Assembly: GCA_022601135.1 (NCBI GenBank)
Contig: JAHZJB010000099.1
Location: 1-33,218, forward strand
Direction: 5' to 3'
DNA length: 33,218 nucleotides
From: Actinomycetes bacterium
GTDB taxonomy: Bacteria > Actinomycetota > Actinomycetes > Mycobacteriales > Mycobacteriaceae
How positions within the stretch are numbered: the stretch's first letter is position 1; every line of letters starts with the position of its first letter. The position numbers were made by a program, and so were the translations under genes. The notes below the pieces were generated by a model. It searched no databases and had not been told where the DNA came from. It saw nothing but the letters and a program-made list of their open reading frames with translations. This document shows, in pieces, positions 1 to 8,752 of this stretch.

Positions 1-1175
1 CCGTGCACCGACACACACGCGCATTCGCCGGCGGCGTACAGTCCCGGGACGACGGTGGTGTTGTCGCTGAGCACCTGCCCGTTGACGGTGGTCGGGATAC
101 CACCCATCACGTAGTGGCATGTCGGATACACCGGGACCAGTTCGTTGACCGGATCCACGCCCAGGTAGGTACGGGCGAATTCGGTGATGTCGGGCAGCTT
201 GGCCTCGAGGACGTCAGCGCCCAGATGGCGCACGTCGATGTAGACATAGTCCTTGTCGGGTCCGGCGCCGCGGCCCTCCAGCACCTCGAGCACCATCGAG
301 CGGGCCACGATGTCGCGTGGAGCCAGGTCGACGATCGTCGGCGCGTAGCGCTCCATGAACCGTTCGCCGTCACCGTTGAGCAGTCGGCCGCCCTCACCGC
401 GAACGGCCTCGGAGATCAGGATGCCGAGACCCGCCAGACCCGTCGGATGGAACTGGTGGAACTCCATGTCCTCCAACGGAAGTCCCTTGCGGAAGATGAT
501 GCCCAACCCGTCTCCGGTCAGCGTGTGTGCGTTGGAGGTCGTCTTGTACATCCGGCCCGATCCGCCGGTGGCGAAGACGATCGCCTTGGCGTGGAACACG
601 TGAATGTCACCGGTGGCCAGCTCATAGGCGATGACACCGGTCGCCACCGGGCCGGCCGCCGTCTGCGTCATGGCGATGTCGAGTGCGTAGAACTCGTTGA
701 AGAACTCGACGTCGTGCTTGACACAGTTCTGGTACAGCGTCTGCAGAATCATGTGCCCGGTGCGGTCTGCGGCGTAGCAGGCGCGGCGCACCGGCGCTTT
801 GCCGTGGTCGCGGGTATGCCCGCCGAAACGGCGCTGATCGATGCGCCCTTCGGGGGTTCGGTTGAACGGCATCCCCATCTTCTCGAGATCGAGCACCGCG
901 TCGATGGCCTCCTTGGCCATGATCTCGACCGCATCTTGGTCAGCCAGGTAGTCACCGCCCTTGACGGTGTCGAACGTGTGCCACTCCCAGTTGTCCTCCT
1001 CGACGTTGGCCAGCGCGGCGCACATTCCGCCCTGTGCCGCACCGGTGTGACTTCGTGTCGGGTACAGCTTGGTCAGCACCGCGGTGCGGGCGCGCGGGCC
1101 CGCCTCGACCGCGGCGCGCATGCCGGCCCCGCCCGCCCCGACGATGACGACGTCGTGTCGATGTTCTTGGATCAA
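1..1175 (-). CDS. sdhA: Succinate dehydrogenase flavoprotein subunit, 3' end cut by window edge
   Basis: Catalytic FAD subunit that oxidises succinate to fumarate on the cytoplasmic face of the membrane complex. The N-terminus reads VVIVGAGGAGMRAA (dinucleotide-binding GxGxxG), followed by SHTGAAQGG, whose His is the covalent FAD attachment site of the family. Further on are HQFHPTG, GEGGRLLN, RDIVARS and the conserved PTCHY, all typical of SdhA/FrdA. About 391 codons are present; the rest of the C-terminal part and presumably sdhB lie beyond position 1. I chose the TTG start at 1175 because a good Shine-Dalgarno (AGAAGGAGA) precedes it and the protein then begins as in mycobacterial orthologues. 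It follows sdhD by 31 bp, so sdhC-sdhD-sdhA is one operon. From memory the order matches M. tuberculosis Rv3316-Rv3318 (Sdh2). Confidence 0.97.
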   Translation of the reverse strand, partial: MIQEHRHDVVIVGAGGAGMRAAVEAGPRARTAVLTKLYPTRSHTGAAQGGMCAALANVEEDNWEWHTFDTVKGGDYLADQDAVEIMAKEAIDAVLDLEKMGMPFNRTPEGRIDQRRFGGHTRDHGKAPVRRACYAADRTGHMILQTLYQNCVKHDVEFFNEFYALDIAMTQTAAGPVATGVIAYELATGDIHVFHAKAIVFATGGSGRMYKTTSNAHTLTGDGLGIIFRKGLPLEDMEFHQFHPTGLAGLGILISEAVRGEGGRLLNGDGERFMERYAPTIVDLAPRDIVARSMVLEVLEGRGAGPDKDYVYIDVRHLGADVLEAKLPDITEFARTYLGVDPVNELVPVYPTCHYVMGGIPTTVNGQVLSDNTTVVPGLYAAGECACVSVH

Positions 1176-1206
1176 GGTTGTCGTCTCCTTCTAACGATCG
1201 GGAAGA

Positions 1207-1695
1207 TCAAGAGATGGTCGCGTCGAAGGTCAGCAACACGTAGGTGCCCAGAACCAGCGTGAACGTCACCGACACCGCCAACAGCGTGTTGAGCCAGAAC
1301 TTGGTGGAGTCTTTGCGCGCATAGTCGGCGATGATCGTGCGCATTCCGTTGCCACCGTGAAGTTGTGCCAGCCACAGCAACAACAGGTCCCAGATCTGCC
1401 AGAACGGGGACGCCCAGCGCTCCGCGACGTAGTTGAAGTCGATGCGGTACACACCACCGTCCCAGATCAACCCGATGAACAGATGCCCCAGGGCCAGGAA
1501 AATAAGCACGACGCCCGAGAACCGCATGAACAGCCAGGTGTATTTCTCGAAATTGGGCATCCGGCCGGCGCGCTGCGGCGACCGTGGGTTATCCAGGCTC
1601 GCGGGCCGGTCGTAACTGCGCTGCATGACCGGTGCCGGACCACCGCGGTCGCTGATGTGGTCGTAAGGATTCTCGCCCCTGTTGCCGCCGCTCAC
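1207..1695 (-). CDS. sdhD: Succinate dehydrogenase membrane anchor subunit
   Basis: A 162-residue membrane anchor with three hydrophobic segments (starting near WLFMRFSGVVLIF, LLLLWLAQLHG and FWLNTLLAVSVTF). The motif LHGGNGMRTIIADY contains the His that in this family ligates haem b, so with SdhC it forms the quinone and haem site that takes electrons from the FeS subunit. The conserved YDRPASLDNPRSP leader and PNFEKYTWLFMRFSG are typical of mycobacterial SdhD. The GTG at 1695 is chosen because it overlaps the sdhC stop by four bases (GTGA at 1692-1695), which implies translational coupling. Longer in-frame starts would run deep into sdhC. Confidence 0.93.
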   Translation of the reverse strand: MSGGNRGENPYDHISDRGGPAPVMQRSYDRPASLDNPRSPQRAGRMPNFEKYTWLFMRFSGVVLIFLALGHLFIGLIWDGGVYRIDFNYVAERWASPFWQIWDLLLLWLAQLHGGNGMRTIIADYARKDSTKFWLNTLLAVSVTFTLVLGTYVLLTFDATIS

Positions 1696-2129
1696 AGGAA
1701 CCGCTCCGCCATGTGCATGCCGATCACGCCGAGGGCCGGGATGAAGACCGCCAGCCAAACGCCGGCGACGATCCACAACATCAGCCTTTGATACTTCGGA
1801 CCCTGATGCCAGAAGTCGATCAGGATGACGCGCACCCCGTTGAGGGCATGGAACAGAACCGCGGCGACAAGTCCGATCTCCATCAGGCCGACGATCGGTG
1901 TCTTGTAGGTTTCGACTACCTCGTTATAGGCCTGCGGACTCACCCGCACCAACGAAGTGTCGAGCACGTGGACGAACAGAAAAAAGAAGATGGTCGCGCC
2001 GGTGATGCGGTGCAGCACCCAGGACCACATGCCTGGATCGCCACGGTAGAGCGTCAGTCTTCGCGATCTGGCTCGCGGAGCGGGCAGATCCCCGCTTCCG
2101 GGGGTCAGACTGGATGTCTGAGTACTCAT
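1692..2129 (-). CDS. sdhC: Succinate dehydrogenase cytochrome b subunit
   Basis: First gene of the sdh operon, 145 residues. It carries the SdhC signature: LYRGDPGMWSWVLHRITG with the quinone-site Ser/Arg region, then three membrane helices, and LFHALNGVRVILIDFW, whose His is the expected axial haem b ligand. The ATG at 2129 begins MSTQTSS, is preceded by GGAGG at a sensible distance and gives an N-terminus like that of other mycobacteria; an in-frame upstream ATG at 2156 lacks such support. Its product anchors the SdhA/SdhB catalytic subunits and passes electrons to menaquinone. Overlap with sdhD suggests balanced synthesis of the two anchors. Confidence 0.94.
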   Translation of the reverse strand: MSTQTSSLTPGSGDLPAPRARSRRLTLYRGDPGMWSWVLHRITGATIFFFLFVHVLDTSLVRVSPQAYNEVVETYKTPIVGLMEIGLVAAVLFHALNGVRVILIDFWHQGPKYQRLMLWIVAGVWLAVFIPALGVIGMHMAERFL

Positions 2130-2354
2130 CTGGCCTCCAACGCCATCGGTGAACACTCGGGGCGGAGTCCACGACTGGGCCCGGACCGCCTCCCGAGCCC
2201 TGTGCCGACTCTAACCCCAGGTCATGTTGCTCATCGAACTACCGTCGGCCGATCGGTGTGCCCGATTCGCGAAAGTTAACGTTATCTGTTTGAACAAAGA
2301 CGTCGGCGGACGAAATTCCCGAATCTACTGAGCAGCATGCTTGAAGGAGCTGTG
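2130..2354. promoter_or_regulatory. Divergent promoter region between sdhC and cdd
   Basis: This 225-bp gap separates the sdh operon (leftward) from the cdd-deoA-add operon (rightward) and must hold both promoters. A mycobacterial-type -10 (TAGAGT on the minus strand, 2213-2208) is the best candidate for sdhC. The rightward promoter is less clear; the more AT-rich stretch around 2270-2300 is the likely place. A short palindrome CCGATCGG lies near 2250. I see no conserved CRP-like operator. Confidence 0.45.
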
Positions 2355-2762
2355 ATGGCCGGAGCTATCGATTGGAAAGCGTTGCGAGACCGGGCATGCG
2401 AGATGTCGACTATGGCCTACGCCCCTTATTCCCGTTTCCCGGTGGGCGCTGCGGCGCTGGTGGACGATCTCCGAGTGGTTGCCGGGTGCAACGTGGAGAA
2501 CGTCTCCTACGGTTTGAGTCTGTGCGCCGAGTGCGCCGTGGTCTGCGCTCTGCGCTCCACCGGCGGCGGCCGGCTGATCGCATTGTCGTGTGTGGACGGC
2601 ACGGGCCACCCCTTGACGCCGTGCGGGCGGTGCCGACAGGTGCTGCTTGAACACGGTGGGCCTGAACTGCTCATCGACCACCTCGACAAGCCGCGGGCGT
2701 TGTCGGAACTGTTACCGGACGCCTTCGGCCCGGCGGATCTTGCCCGGGTGCACAGGGCATGA
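2355..2762 (+). CDS. cdd: Cytidine deaminase
   Basis: A 135-residue tetrameric-type cytidine deaminase that hydrolyses cytidine and deoxycytidine to uridine and deoxyuridine with zinc. Visible motifs are GCNVENVSYGLSLCAEC (first zinc Cys and catalytic Glu in CAE) and PCGRCRQVLLEHG (second and third zinc Cys). YSRFPVGAAALV at the N-terminus is the substrate-pocket strand. The ATG at 2355 has GAAGGAG five bases upstream; an in-frame ATG at 2337 is less likely. The stop overlaps the deoA start (ATGA, 2759-2762), so both genes are translated together in a salvage operon with add. Confidence 0.96.
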   Translation: MAGAIDWKALRDRACEMSTMAYAPYSRFPVGAAALVDDLRVVAGCNVENVSYGLSLCAECAVVCALRSTGGGRLIALSCVDGTGHPLTPCGRCRQVLLEHGGPELLIDHLDKPRALSELLPDAFGPADLARVHRA

Positions 2763-4069
2763 CCGTCTTCGATGCTCCGACGGTCATCCGTACCAAACGG
2801 GATGGTGGCACCCTGTCGGACGCGGCCATCGATTGGGTGATCGACGCCTACACGCGTGGCCGGATCGCCGACGCGCAGATGTCGGCGTTGCTGATGGCGA
2901 TCCTGCTGCGCGGCATGACCAATGCCGAGATCGCCCGCTGGACTGCCGCAATGGTCGATTCGGGGGAGCGGTTCGACTTCTCCGATCTTCGTCGGTCCGA
3001 CGATCCCCGCGGTCGGCTGCGGTTGGTCGACAAGCACTCCACAGGCGGCGTGGGGGACAAGATCACGATTCCGTTGGTGCCCGTCGTCATGGCGTGTGGC
3101 GGCGCGGTGCCCCAGGCCGGGGGGCGCGGGCTCGGCCATACCGGCGGCACGATCGACAAATTGGAGTCCATTCCCGGGTTCACCGCCGAGATCACCAAAG
3201 CCCAAATCCGCCGGCAACTCTGTGACCTCGGCGGGGCGATCTTCGCGGCCGGCGAGCTGGCACCTGCCGACCGCAAGCTCTACGCACTGCGGGACGTCAC
3301 CGCCACCGTCGATTCGCTGCCGTTGATCGTCAGCTCGGTGATGAGCAAGAAGCTCGCCGAGGGTACCGGCGCGCTGGTGCTGGACACCAAGGTGGGTTCC
3401 GGGGCCTTCTTGTCCACCGAGGCGGAGTGTCGCGAGCTGGCTCGCACGATGGTCGAGCTGGGCACCGAGCACGGGCTGCCCACCCGTGCGCTGCTCACCG
3501 ACATGAACACCCCGCTGGGCCGAACCGTCGGCAATGCCCTGGAGGTCGTCGAATCGCTGGAGGTGCTCGCCGGCGGCGGCCCCGACGATGTGGTCGAGCT
3601 GACGCTGGCGCTGGCGCGCGAAATGCTCGACATCGCCGGGCTCGACGCCGTCGACCCGGCGCAGACCTTGCGCGACGGGTCCGCGATGGACCGGTTCCGG
3701 GCGCTCGTCGCGGCCCAGGGCGGTGACCTGTCCGCGCCGCTTCCCCTCGGGGCGCACACCGAGACCGTCACGGCAACCGGTGGTGGCACGATGGGGGACA
3801 TCGACGCGATGGCAGTGGGTTTGGCGGTGTGGCGGCTTGGGGCCGGCCGCTCCGAGCCGGGCCAGCGGGTTCAGTTCGGAGCCGGGATGCGCATCCACCG
3901 CAGGCCGGGTGATCCGGTCGCCGCGGGCGAACCGCTGTTCACCCTGTACACCGATACCCCGCAGCGACTGCCCGCCGCGCTCGCGGAACTTGAGGGCGCG
4001 TGGAGCGTGGGCCCGTCCTCGGCCGACCGCCCGGCCACCCGGCCGCTCATCATCGACCGGATCGTGTGA
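2759..4069 (+). CDS. deoA: Thymidine phosphorylase
   Basis: A 436-residue pyrimidine nucleoside phosphorylase that splits thymidine or deoxyuridine with phosphate to give base and deoxyribose 1-phosphate. The phosphate-binding loop [10 protein letters not shown] and the family signature [16 protein letters not shown] are intact, with Gly in place of the usual first Ser of the signature. [12 protein letters not shown] and [10 protein letters not shown] line the active site. Length is normal for the family. It overlaps cdd by four bases and is ten bases from add, so cytidine to deoxyuridine to uracil flow is encoded in one operon. The released uracil can be recaptured by upp in this window. Confidence 0.96.
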   Translation: MTVFDAPTVIRTKRDGGTLSDAAIDWVIDAYTRGRIADAQMSALLMAILLRGMTNAEIARWTAAMVDSGERFDFSDLRRSDDPRGRLRLVDKHSTGGVGDKITIPLVPVVMACGGAVPQAGGRGLGHTGGTIDKLESIPGFTAEITKAQIRRQLCDLGGAIFAAGELAPADRKLYALRDVTATVDSLPLIVSSVMSKKLAEGTGALVLDTKVGSGAFLSTEAECRELARTMVELGTEHGLPTRALLTDMNTPLGRTVGNALEVVESLEVLAGGGPDDVVELTLALAREMLDIAGLDAVDPAQTLRDGSAMDRFRALVAAQGGDLSAPLPLGAHTETVTATGGGTMGDIDAMAVGLAVWRLGAGRSEPGQRVQFGAGMRIHRRPGDPVAAGEPLFTLYTDTPQRLPAALAELEGAWSVGPSSADRPATRPLIIDRIV

Positions 4070-4079
4070 GGAGCACCCC

Positions 4080-5168
4080 GTGACGACACCGTTGACCCTG
4101 GACAACATCCGCCGAGCGCCCAAGGCGCTGCTGCACGACCACCTCGACGGTGGGCTGCGGCCCGCGACGGTGCTCGAACTGGCCGACGAACACGGCTACG
4201 CCGGGCTGCCGGCTACCGATGCCGACGCGTTGGCGACGTTCTTCCGTAATGCCGCCCACAGCGGGTCGCTGGTGCGCTACCTGGAGCCTTTCACGCACAC
4301 CGTCGGCGTCATGCAGACAACCGAGGCGCTGCATCGCGTGGCCTACGAGTGTGTCGAGGACCTGGTCGCCGACAACGTCGTCTACGCCGAGATCCGGTTC
4401 GCTCCCGAACTGCACATCGAGGGTGGCCTGTCCATGGACGAGGTCGTCGACGCGGTGCTGGCCGGCTTCGCCGCCGGGGAGAAGGCCGCCGTCGCAGATG
4501 GGCGTACCGTCGTGGTCCGCTGCCTGGTCACCGCGATGCGGCACGCTGCTCGGTCCCGCGAGATCGCCGAGTTGGCCATCCGCTTCCGGGACAAGGGCGT
4601 GGTGGGGTTCGACATCGCCGGCGCCGAGGCCGGGTATCCGCCAACGCGGCATCTGGACGCCTTCGAGTACATGCGAGGCAACAACGCCCGCTTCACGATT
4701 CACGCCGGAGAGGCGTTCGGCCTGCCGTCCATCCATGAGGCGATCGCGTTCTGCGGGGCCGACCGGTTGGGCCACGGGGTGCGGATCGTCGACGACATCG
4801 CAGTCGATGCTGACGGGAAGGCGACGCTGGGACGACTGGCGTCGCTCCTGCGGGACAAGCGGGTTCCGTTCGAGATGTGCCCGAGCTCCAATGTGCAGAC
4901 CGGCGCGGTGGGCAGTATCGCCGAGCATTCCTTCGACCTGCTGGCCCGACTGCGGTTCCGGGTCACGGTCAACACCGACAATCGGCTGATCAGCGATACC
5001 ACCATGAGCCTGGAGATGCTGCGGCTGGTCGAGGCGTTCGGCTACGGATGGAGCGACCTGGAGCGGTTCACGATCAACGCGATGAAGTCGGCATTCCATC
5101 CGTTCGACGAGCGATTGGCGCTGATCGACGACGTGATCAAGCCGCGGTACGCGGTCCTGGTCGGCTAG
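4080..5168 (+). CDS. add: Adenosine deaminase
   Basis: A 362-residue adenosine deaminase converting adenosine or deoxyadenosine to inosine or deoxyinosine. Metal and catalytic motifs are in order: HDHLDG near residue 19 (two His ligands), [10 protein letters not shown] (His ligand plus catalytic Glu), RLGHGVRI (His) and NTDN near the C-terminus (Asp ligand; the usual following Asp is Asn, as I recall for other actinobacterial copies). The GTG at 4080 lies six bases after GGAG and ten bases past the deoA stop. Its inosine product feeds deoD, encoded 5 kb away. Repeat A1 and the convergent Rv3311-like gene follow. Confidence 0.95.
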   Translation: MTTPLTLDNIRRAPKALLHDHLDGGLRPATVLELADEHGYAGLPATDADALATFFRNAAHSGSLVRYLEPFTHTVGVMQTTEALHRVAYECVEDLVADNVVYAEIRFAPELHIEGGLSMDEVVDAVLAGFAAGEKAAVADGRTVVVRCLVTAMRHAARSREIAELAIRFRDKGVVGFDIAGAEAGYPPTRHLDAFEYMRGNNARFTIHAGEAFGLPSIHEAIAFCGADRLGHGVRIVDDIAVDADGKATLGRLASLLRDKRVPFEMCPSSNVQTGAVGSIAEHSFDLLARLRFRVTVNTDNRLISDTTMSLEMLRLVEAFGYGWSDLERFTINAMKSAFHPFDERLALIDDVIKPRYAVLVG

Positions 5169-5219
5169 CTCGTCCCCCTGCGCCCCCTGCCCCTGCGCTG
5201 CCCCCCTGTGCCCCCTGTG

Positions 5220-5282
5220 CCGCGAGCGCGCGTGTCGGTGCACCGACACGCCGCTAGCGATGGCATTTTGCGCGCGTTCACG
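5220..5282 (+). repeat. Palindromic intergenic element, family A, copy A1
   Basis: A 63-bp element between the convergent ends of add and the Rv3311-like gene. It begins CCGCGAGCGCGCG and ends GCGCGCGTTCACG, and contains a 22-bp perfect palindrome at 5230-5251 (core GTGTCGGTGCACCGACAC). An ungapped comparison gives about 48 of 63 matches to copy A2. A C-rich tract of CCCCCTG-like words (5173-5219) precedes it. It could work as a two-way hairpin terminator, although it has no T-run. Confidence 0.8.
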
Positions 5283-5295
5283 CCGGCCGAGCGGG

Positions 5296-6549
5296 CTACT
5301 CCTGGCGGAGGCGGGACTCGACGAAGCGCTCCAGGGACTCCCACTGGTCGACCGCGTCGGCGTAGGGCGCGCTCGGGCGGCGCACCGAGTCGGGTTTGAG
5401 CACGTAGGCGATCAGCCGGCCCAGCGGCTGATCGGGAGCGAGCTTGGTCGCGACGCTCGCCTCCTCGGCGTAGTCGCCGACGTCGCGTAGCAGCTCCACC
5501 GCCAACTCCAGCTGATCGCGGTCCAGCGCATCGGGGCCTTCGGCCAGTTCGTCGACGATGTCGGTGAGCACGTAGATGTTGTCTTCGGTGATCTCGATAC
5601 GCAACGAGCCATCGGTGGCGGCTGTGCGGATGTCGTCGTAGGTGGCCAGGTCGGACAGGTCGTGGTCGTGTTCGTCGGCGAGGTAGCGCGCCAGCGCGCG
5701 CTCCGATCCGAACACGCTGATGCGCCCGTTGCGGCCGAGGAATATCGGCCGGTCATCGAGGTAGCAGCGCAGGGTGAAAAATGAACCGTTGCTGGTCATG
5801 AGGCGGACCGGGTCGATGCCCACGCGCTGCCAGAAGTTTTCGTCGCTGCCGAGCACTTTGTGCTCTGCGGCAGCGGCCAAGTCCGCCGACTCCTCGTCGG
5901 TGTCGACGACATCGTCGATCACGACCTCCAGCGGGTCGTCGTCCTCGGGTTCCGGCGCGTCGAGCTCAGCCTGGGCTTTTTCGACCTCTGCGGCCTCGAC
6001 CTTGGGGGTGGAGATGATCTCGTCGATCGCATCGACCACTTTGTCCCAGCCGCGCGCGATGATCTTCGCGATCTCGGCCCAGCGTTTCCGCCCGGCACGA
6101 CCGCTGAACGCCTCCACCCCGCCTCCGACGGTCCCGAGCATCGGGTTGCCGTTGAAGAACTTCGTGACCGACGGCAGCTCGCACACCGTTCCGATCGACG
6201 AGACGACGGCCATCGCCCCGTGCAGTTCCTCCACGCTCTCCTGGGTCGGTTTGTCGGCCAGCAGCTCCTCGAAGCCGGCCAGGTCGTGCGAGTGCTCGTC
6301 GCCGGGATTCAGCTTGTGGGCGTTGGCCTCGGTGAGCCGTGCCCAGGCTGGGTGGTCGGCGATGTCGTTGTCGGTGCTGGTCCGCACGAACGCGGTCAGT
6401 TCGGCGACGGATTCGAACACGTACAGGTCTTCGTCCTTGCCGAGGAAGGCCTCCCACTCGTCGCCCTCGGCGCGCCACCGCGGAGCCCACAGTGTGTATA
6501 CGTCGCCCTTGGTCAGCCTCAGCCGGATCGGCACGATGTCAGCAGCCAT
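5296..6549 (-). CDS. Conserved mycobacterial protein of unknown function (Rv3311-like)
   Basis: A 417-residue soluble acidic protein. I recognise it as the likely orthologue of M. tuberculosis Rv3311 from its N-terminus (VPIRLRLTKGDVYTLWAPRW, then WEAFLGKDEDLYVFES), length and location, but no function is established to my knowledge. It appears to have two similar halves: DLYVFESVAELTAFVRT near residue 45 is echoed by GRISVFGSERALARYLADEHDHDLSDL near residue 285. Both halves also have a strand resembling YTLWAPRW or FFTLRCYLDD, separated by a strongly acidic linker (residues 195-225). No signal peptide, membrane segment or catalytic motif was seen. The start at 6549 is supported by a leaderless-type promoter seven bases upstream. 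Confidence 0.85.
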   Translation of the reverse strand: MAADIVPIRLRLTKGDVYTLWAPRWRAEGDEWEAFLGKDEDLYVFESVAELTAFVRTSTDNDIADHPAWARLTEANAHKLNPGDEHSHDLAGFEELLADKPTQESVEELHGAMAVVSSIGTVCELPSVTKFFNGNPMLGTVGGGVEAFSGRAGRKRWAEIAKIIARGWDKVVDAIDEIISTPKVEAAEVEKAQAELDAPEPEDDDPLEVVIDDVVDTDEESADLAAAAEHKVLGSDENFWQRVGIDPVRLMTSNGSFFTLRCYLDDRPIFLGRNGRISVFGSERALARYLADEHDHDLSDLATYDDIRTAATDGSLRIEITEDNIYVLTDIVDELAEGPDALDRDQLELAVELLRDVGDYAEEASVATKLAPDQPLGRLIAYVLKPDSVRRPSAPYADAVDQWESLERFVESRLRQE

Positions 6550-6556
6550 GCGGCAC

Positions 6557-6562
6557 AGCCTA
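6557..6562 (-). promoter_or_regulatory. Leaderless-type -10 of the Rv3311-like gene
   Basis: TAGGCT on the minus strand fits the mycobacterial TANNNT -10 pattern. It stands seven bases before the ATG at 6549, and no Shine-Dalgarno is present. Transcription would begin at or next to the start codon. This is inference from spacing. Confidence 0.55.
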
Positions 6563-6670
6563 ACCAGGGGGCCATTCAGGACCGACGGGTGTGGGCTTCA
6601 GGTTGATGAAAGCCAGCCGGCCATTTCCCGTACCTTCGCTGCGCAAGTGCCAACCCGGAGGGTGCCCTGG

Positions 6671-7756
6671 CTACGCAGTGGGTCGCCAGAAACCCTGAAA
6701 GCCCTGCCCCGCGTTGGCGGTTCTGATCGGGGACAATTGCACCGGGTCGCCCGCTTCGATCATGGTGCCGGCGCCCACGATCATCGCGACGTGGCCGTCC
6801 CACACCGCAAGATCTCCGGGACGGAGTGAACCCGCGGCCACGGCAGCGCCCACGTCCTGGTCCTGGGCCAGGCGCGGAATGTTCAGCCCCGCTTCGTGAT
6901 AAGCCCACTGGGTCAGTCCGCTGCAGTCCAGCCCTGCGTCGGGCGTGGTGCCACCCCACCGGTAGGGCACTCCGAGCTGGGTGAGCGCATGCCGCACGGC
7001 ACTGGCGGCGACCGCGTTGGGCGCTAACACCACGGTGCCATCGGGCAACCGCACGGCCAGCCCGTCGCCGAACATCGCCTCGTCCGCCGATTCACGCAAG
7101 CCTTCTCGGGTGAATCCAGCCAGGTCGGCGAACCCGGCGGCGCCGCCCCACCCGGCGGGTGATGCCAGGGGCGCGCCGCCGAAGCCGGAGCCGCCACTCG
7201 ACTCGGCGTCGCGCAATCCCGCCGGCACGATGGCGGACGTGGGGCCTGCCGGTGCCGCGGAATCCAGCGCGGCGGCGTGCCTGTCGAGTTCGGCGAGTAG
7301 CTCCTCGACCACCGAGATCGCCTCGGCCAGCGAGCGCCGCGCCTCGGCCAGCAGCTCCTCGGCGCCCCCCGGGGCGTCGAGGTACGACTCCAACTCACTC
7401 GCTCTCGCCTCGAACTCGTCGACGATGGCCTGCAGGCGCCGGTGCGCCCGGGCTACCGCCCCGGCGACCACTTCAGCCCTGGCTCCCAGGTGTCCCGCGC
7501 TCTCGGCGGCGTCGGCGATCGCCGCGGCCGCCCTCATCGCGAACCCGGCGGCGGCGTCGGCGCCCACCCCCGACCAGCCGGGGCCGATGCGGTTCCACGC
7601 CTGACCGGCAGCGGCCGCGACCTCGGCTAACCCGCGGTGAACCTCGGCAAGCGCTGCCGTCGGGTCGGCTGCGGGGTCGCTCGACCATCCTGGGCCGACC
7701 AGCGCCTGGAGTCGCCGGATGGGGACAGCCAATGCCGAGACCAGGGCGCTGGGCAT
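6671..7756 (-). CDS. NlpC/P60 peptidase with N-terminal WxG-type helical domain, candidate type VII secreted cell-wall hydrolase
   Basis: A 361-residue protein. The C-terminal domain (about 250-361) is NlpC/P60: AVRHALTQLGVPYRWGGT, catalytic Cys278 in LDCSGLTQWAY, His322 in WDGHVAMIVG, and a possible third residue Glu334. Such enzymes cleave D-Glu-diaminopimelate bonds in peptidoglycan stems. The N-terminal 170 residues are Ala-rich helices with WSG (61-63) at a helical turn, as in WXG100-type proteins, followed by a Gly/Pro/Ser linker. There is no Sec signal peptide, so export by an ESX system is the likely route. The ATG at 7756 shares one base with the stop of the EspC-like gene (TGATG). 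It sits where, from memory, M. tuberculosis has sapM. It may be a housekeeping hydrolase or an antibacterial effector; which is open. Confidence 0.85.
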   Translation of the reverse strand: MPSALVSALAVPIRRLQALVGPGWSSDPAADPTAALAEVHRGLAEVAAAAGQAWNRIGPGWSGVGADAAAGFAMRAAAAIADAAESAGHLGARAEVVAGAVARAHRRLQAIVDEFEARASELESYLDAPGGAEELLAEARRSLAEAISVVEELLAELDRHAAALDSAAPAGPTSAIVPAGLRDAESSGGSGFGGAPLASPAGWGGAAGFADLAGFTREGLRESADEAMFGDGLAVRLPDGTVVLAPNAVAASAVRHALTQLGVPYRWGGTTPDAGLDCSGLTQWAYHEAGLNIPRLAQDQDVGAAVAAGSLRPGDLAVWDGHVAMIVGAGTMIEAGDPVQLSPIRTANAGQGFQGFWRPTA

Positions 7757-8076
7757 CACCAAGTGCCGGTGATCCGGTTCCCGGCGTCTTCGTCGGTGCT
7801 CACGTAGGCCTGTGCCGCGCTCCACGCCGCGAGGCGTGCACCGGCAAGCGAGACGCTCAGCTCGGTGACCCGACGCGCCTCCCGTTCGGCGGCCCTGATC
7901 AACGCTGCGTCGAACCGGGCTCCGACCGGACCGAACATCGAGCTGGACGTCGACGCGGACTCGGTGCCCAGCGCGGTCAACCGCGCGGCGAGCGACTGTA
8001 GGTCCGCGGCGTGGCCGGCGGAGGCCGAGCCGTAGGCGCGAATGAGGTCGGTGTCTGCGGACAAACGGGCGTGCAT
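7756..8076 (-). CDS. EspC-like ESX-associated small protein, probable partner of the NlpC/P60 protein
   Basis: A 106-residue helical protein with the layout of the EspC (DUF2580) family. The N-terminal helix includes [24 protein letters not shown], a mid-region [12 protein letters not shown] resembles the GP-containing turn of EspC, and a second long helix ends in [12 protein letters not shown]. The latter holds a YxxxD motif (Tyr91 to Asp95), the general type VII export signal. The protein downstream has the matching WSG turn, so they may form a heterodimer like other ESX substrate pairs, with this one carrying the signal. The ATG at 8076 is chosen because family members begin about here; a longer in-frame extension to 8235 would run through the upp promoter. 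Confidence 0.78.
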   Translation of the reverse strand: MHARLSADTDLIRAYGSASAGHAADLQSLAARLTALGTESASTSSSMFGPVGARFDAALIRAAEREARRVTELSVSLAGARLAAWSAAQAYVSTDEDAGNRITGTW

Positions 8077-8114
8077 AGAAGTTAGGACGCGGGAAAACGG
8101 CGTTCGGTTCCCGT

Positions 8115-8120
8115 TAAGGT
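8115..8120 (+). promoter_or_regulatory. Leaderless-type -10 of upp
   Basis: TAAGGT lies eight bases before the upp ATG at 8129, with no Shine-Dalgarno between. The same hexamer lies seven bases before the deoD start on the other strand. Both fit leaderless transcription, which is common in mycobacteria; transcription start mapping is not available here. Confidence 0.55.
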
Positions 8121-8128
8121 CAGAAATC

Positions 8129-8752
8129 ATGGACGTGCGCGTTGTCGACCACCCGCTGGCCGCTGCGCGGCTGACCAACCTCCGTGACGAGCGCACCGAC
8201 AACGCGGCGTTCCGAGCGGCGCTGCGGGACCTCACCCTGATGCTCGTCTACGAGGCCACCCGGGACCTGGCTGTCGACAACATCCCGGTGCGCACCCCGA
8301 TGGCCGACACGGCGGGGGCGAAGCTGGCCAAGGCGCCCCTGCTGGTTCCGGTGCTGCGCGCCGGCCTGGGCATGGTGGATCAGGCGCAGGCGCTGATCCC
8401 CGAGTCGAGAGTCGGGTTCGTGGGAGTGGCCCGCAACGAGGAGACACACCGGCCCATACCGTATCTGGAGTCGCTGCCCGACGATCTGAGCAGCCAGCCG
8501 GTGATCGTGCTCGATCCGATGCTGGCGACCGGGGGTTCGATGGTGCACACCATCGAGCTGCTCTACGCCCGCGACGCCGTCGATGTGACAGCAGTCTGCG
8601 TCGTCGTGGCCCCGGAAGGACTTGCGGCGCTGGAGAAAGCAGCGCCGAGGCTGCGATTGTTCACCGCGGCAATCGACTCCGGACTCAACGACATCGCATA
8701 CATTGTTCCTGGACTCGGCGACGCCGGCGACCGCCAGTTCGGCCCGCGCTAA
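8129..8752 (+). CDS. upp: Uracil phosphoribosyltransferase
   Basis: A 207-residue enzyme joining uracil and PRPP to UMP. The PRPP-binding loop [14 protein letters not shown] (Asp129 to Gly136 core), [13 protein letters not shown], the uracil-binding [13 protein letters not shown] and the C-terminal GPR match the family over its full normal length. It salvages uracil released by the deoA product. Its stop TAA overlaps the stop of pmmB on the other strand (CTAA, 8749-8752), so the two transcription units collide with no room for a separate terminator. Confidence 0.97.
   Translation: MDVRVVDHPLAAARLTNLRDERTDNAAFRAALRDLTLMLVYEATRDLAVDNIPVRTPMADTAGAKLAKAPLLVPVLRAGLGMVDQAQALIPESRVGFVGVARNEETHRPIPYLESLPDDLSSQPVIVLDPMLATGGSMVHTIELLYARDAVDVTAVCVVVAPEGLAALEKAAPRLRLFTAAIDSGLNDIAYIVPGLGDAGDRQFGPR

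Noticed and set aside
2..14. CGTGCACCGACAC near the left edge resembles the palindrome of repeat A1
   Set aside because: It encodes a conserved stretch of SdhA (CVSVHG on the minus strand) and lacks the rest of the 63-bp element, so the likeness is by chance.
3..1262. Plus-strand open frame over sdhA
   Set aside because: Shadow of sdhA; the minus-strand translation matches SdhA throughout.
2507..4123. Long minus-strand open frame opposite cdd and deoA
   Set aside because: It is a GC-rich shadow: composition is Arg/Gly/His-rich low complexity, no motif is visible, and both genes on the other strand are certain.
5173..5219. C-rich tract as a possible separate tandem repeat
   Set aside because: The words are irregular; it is better seen as the C-rich flank that family A copies share.
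4050..5249. Long minus-strand open frame opposite add
   Set aside because: Shadow of add; it has no recognisable domain and would cross repeat A1.
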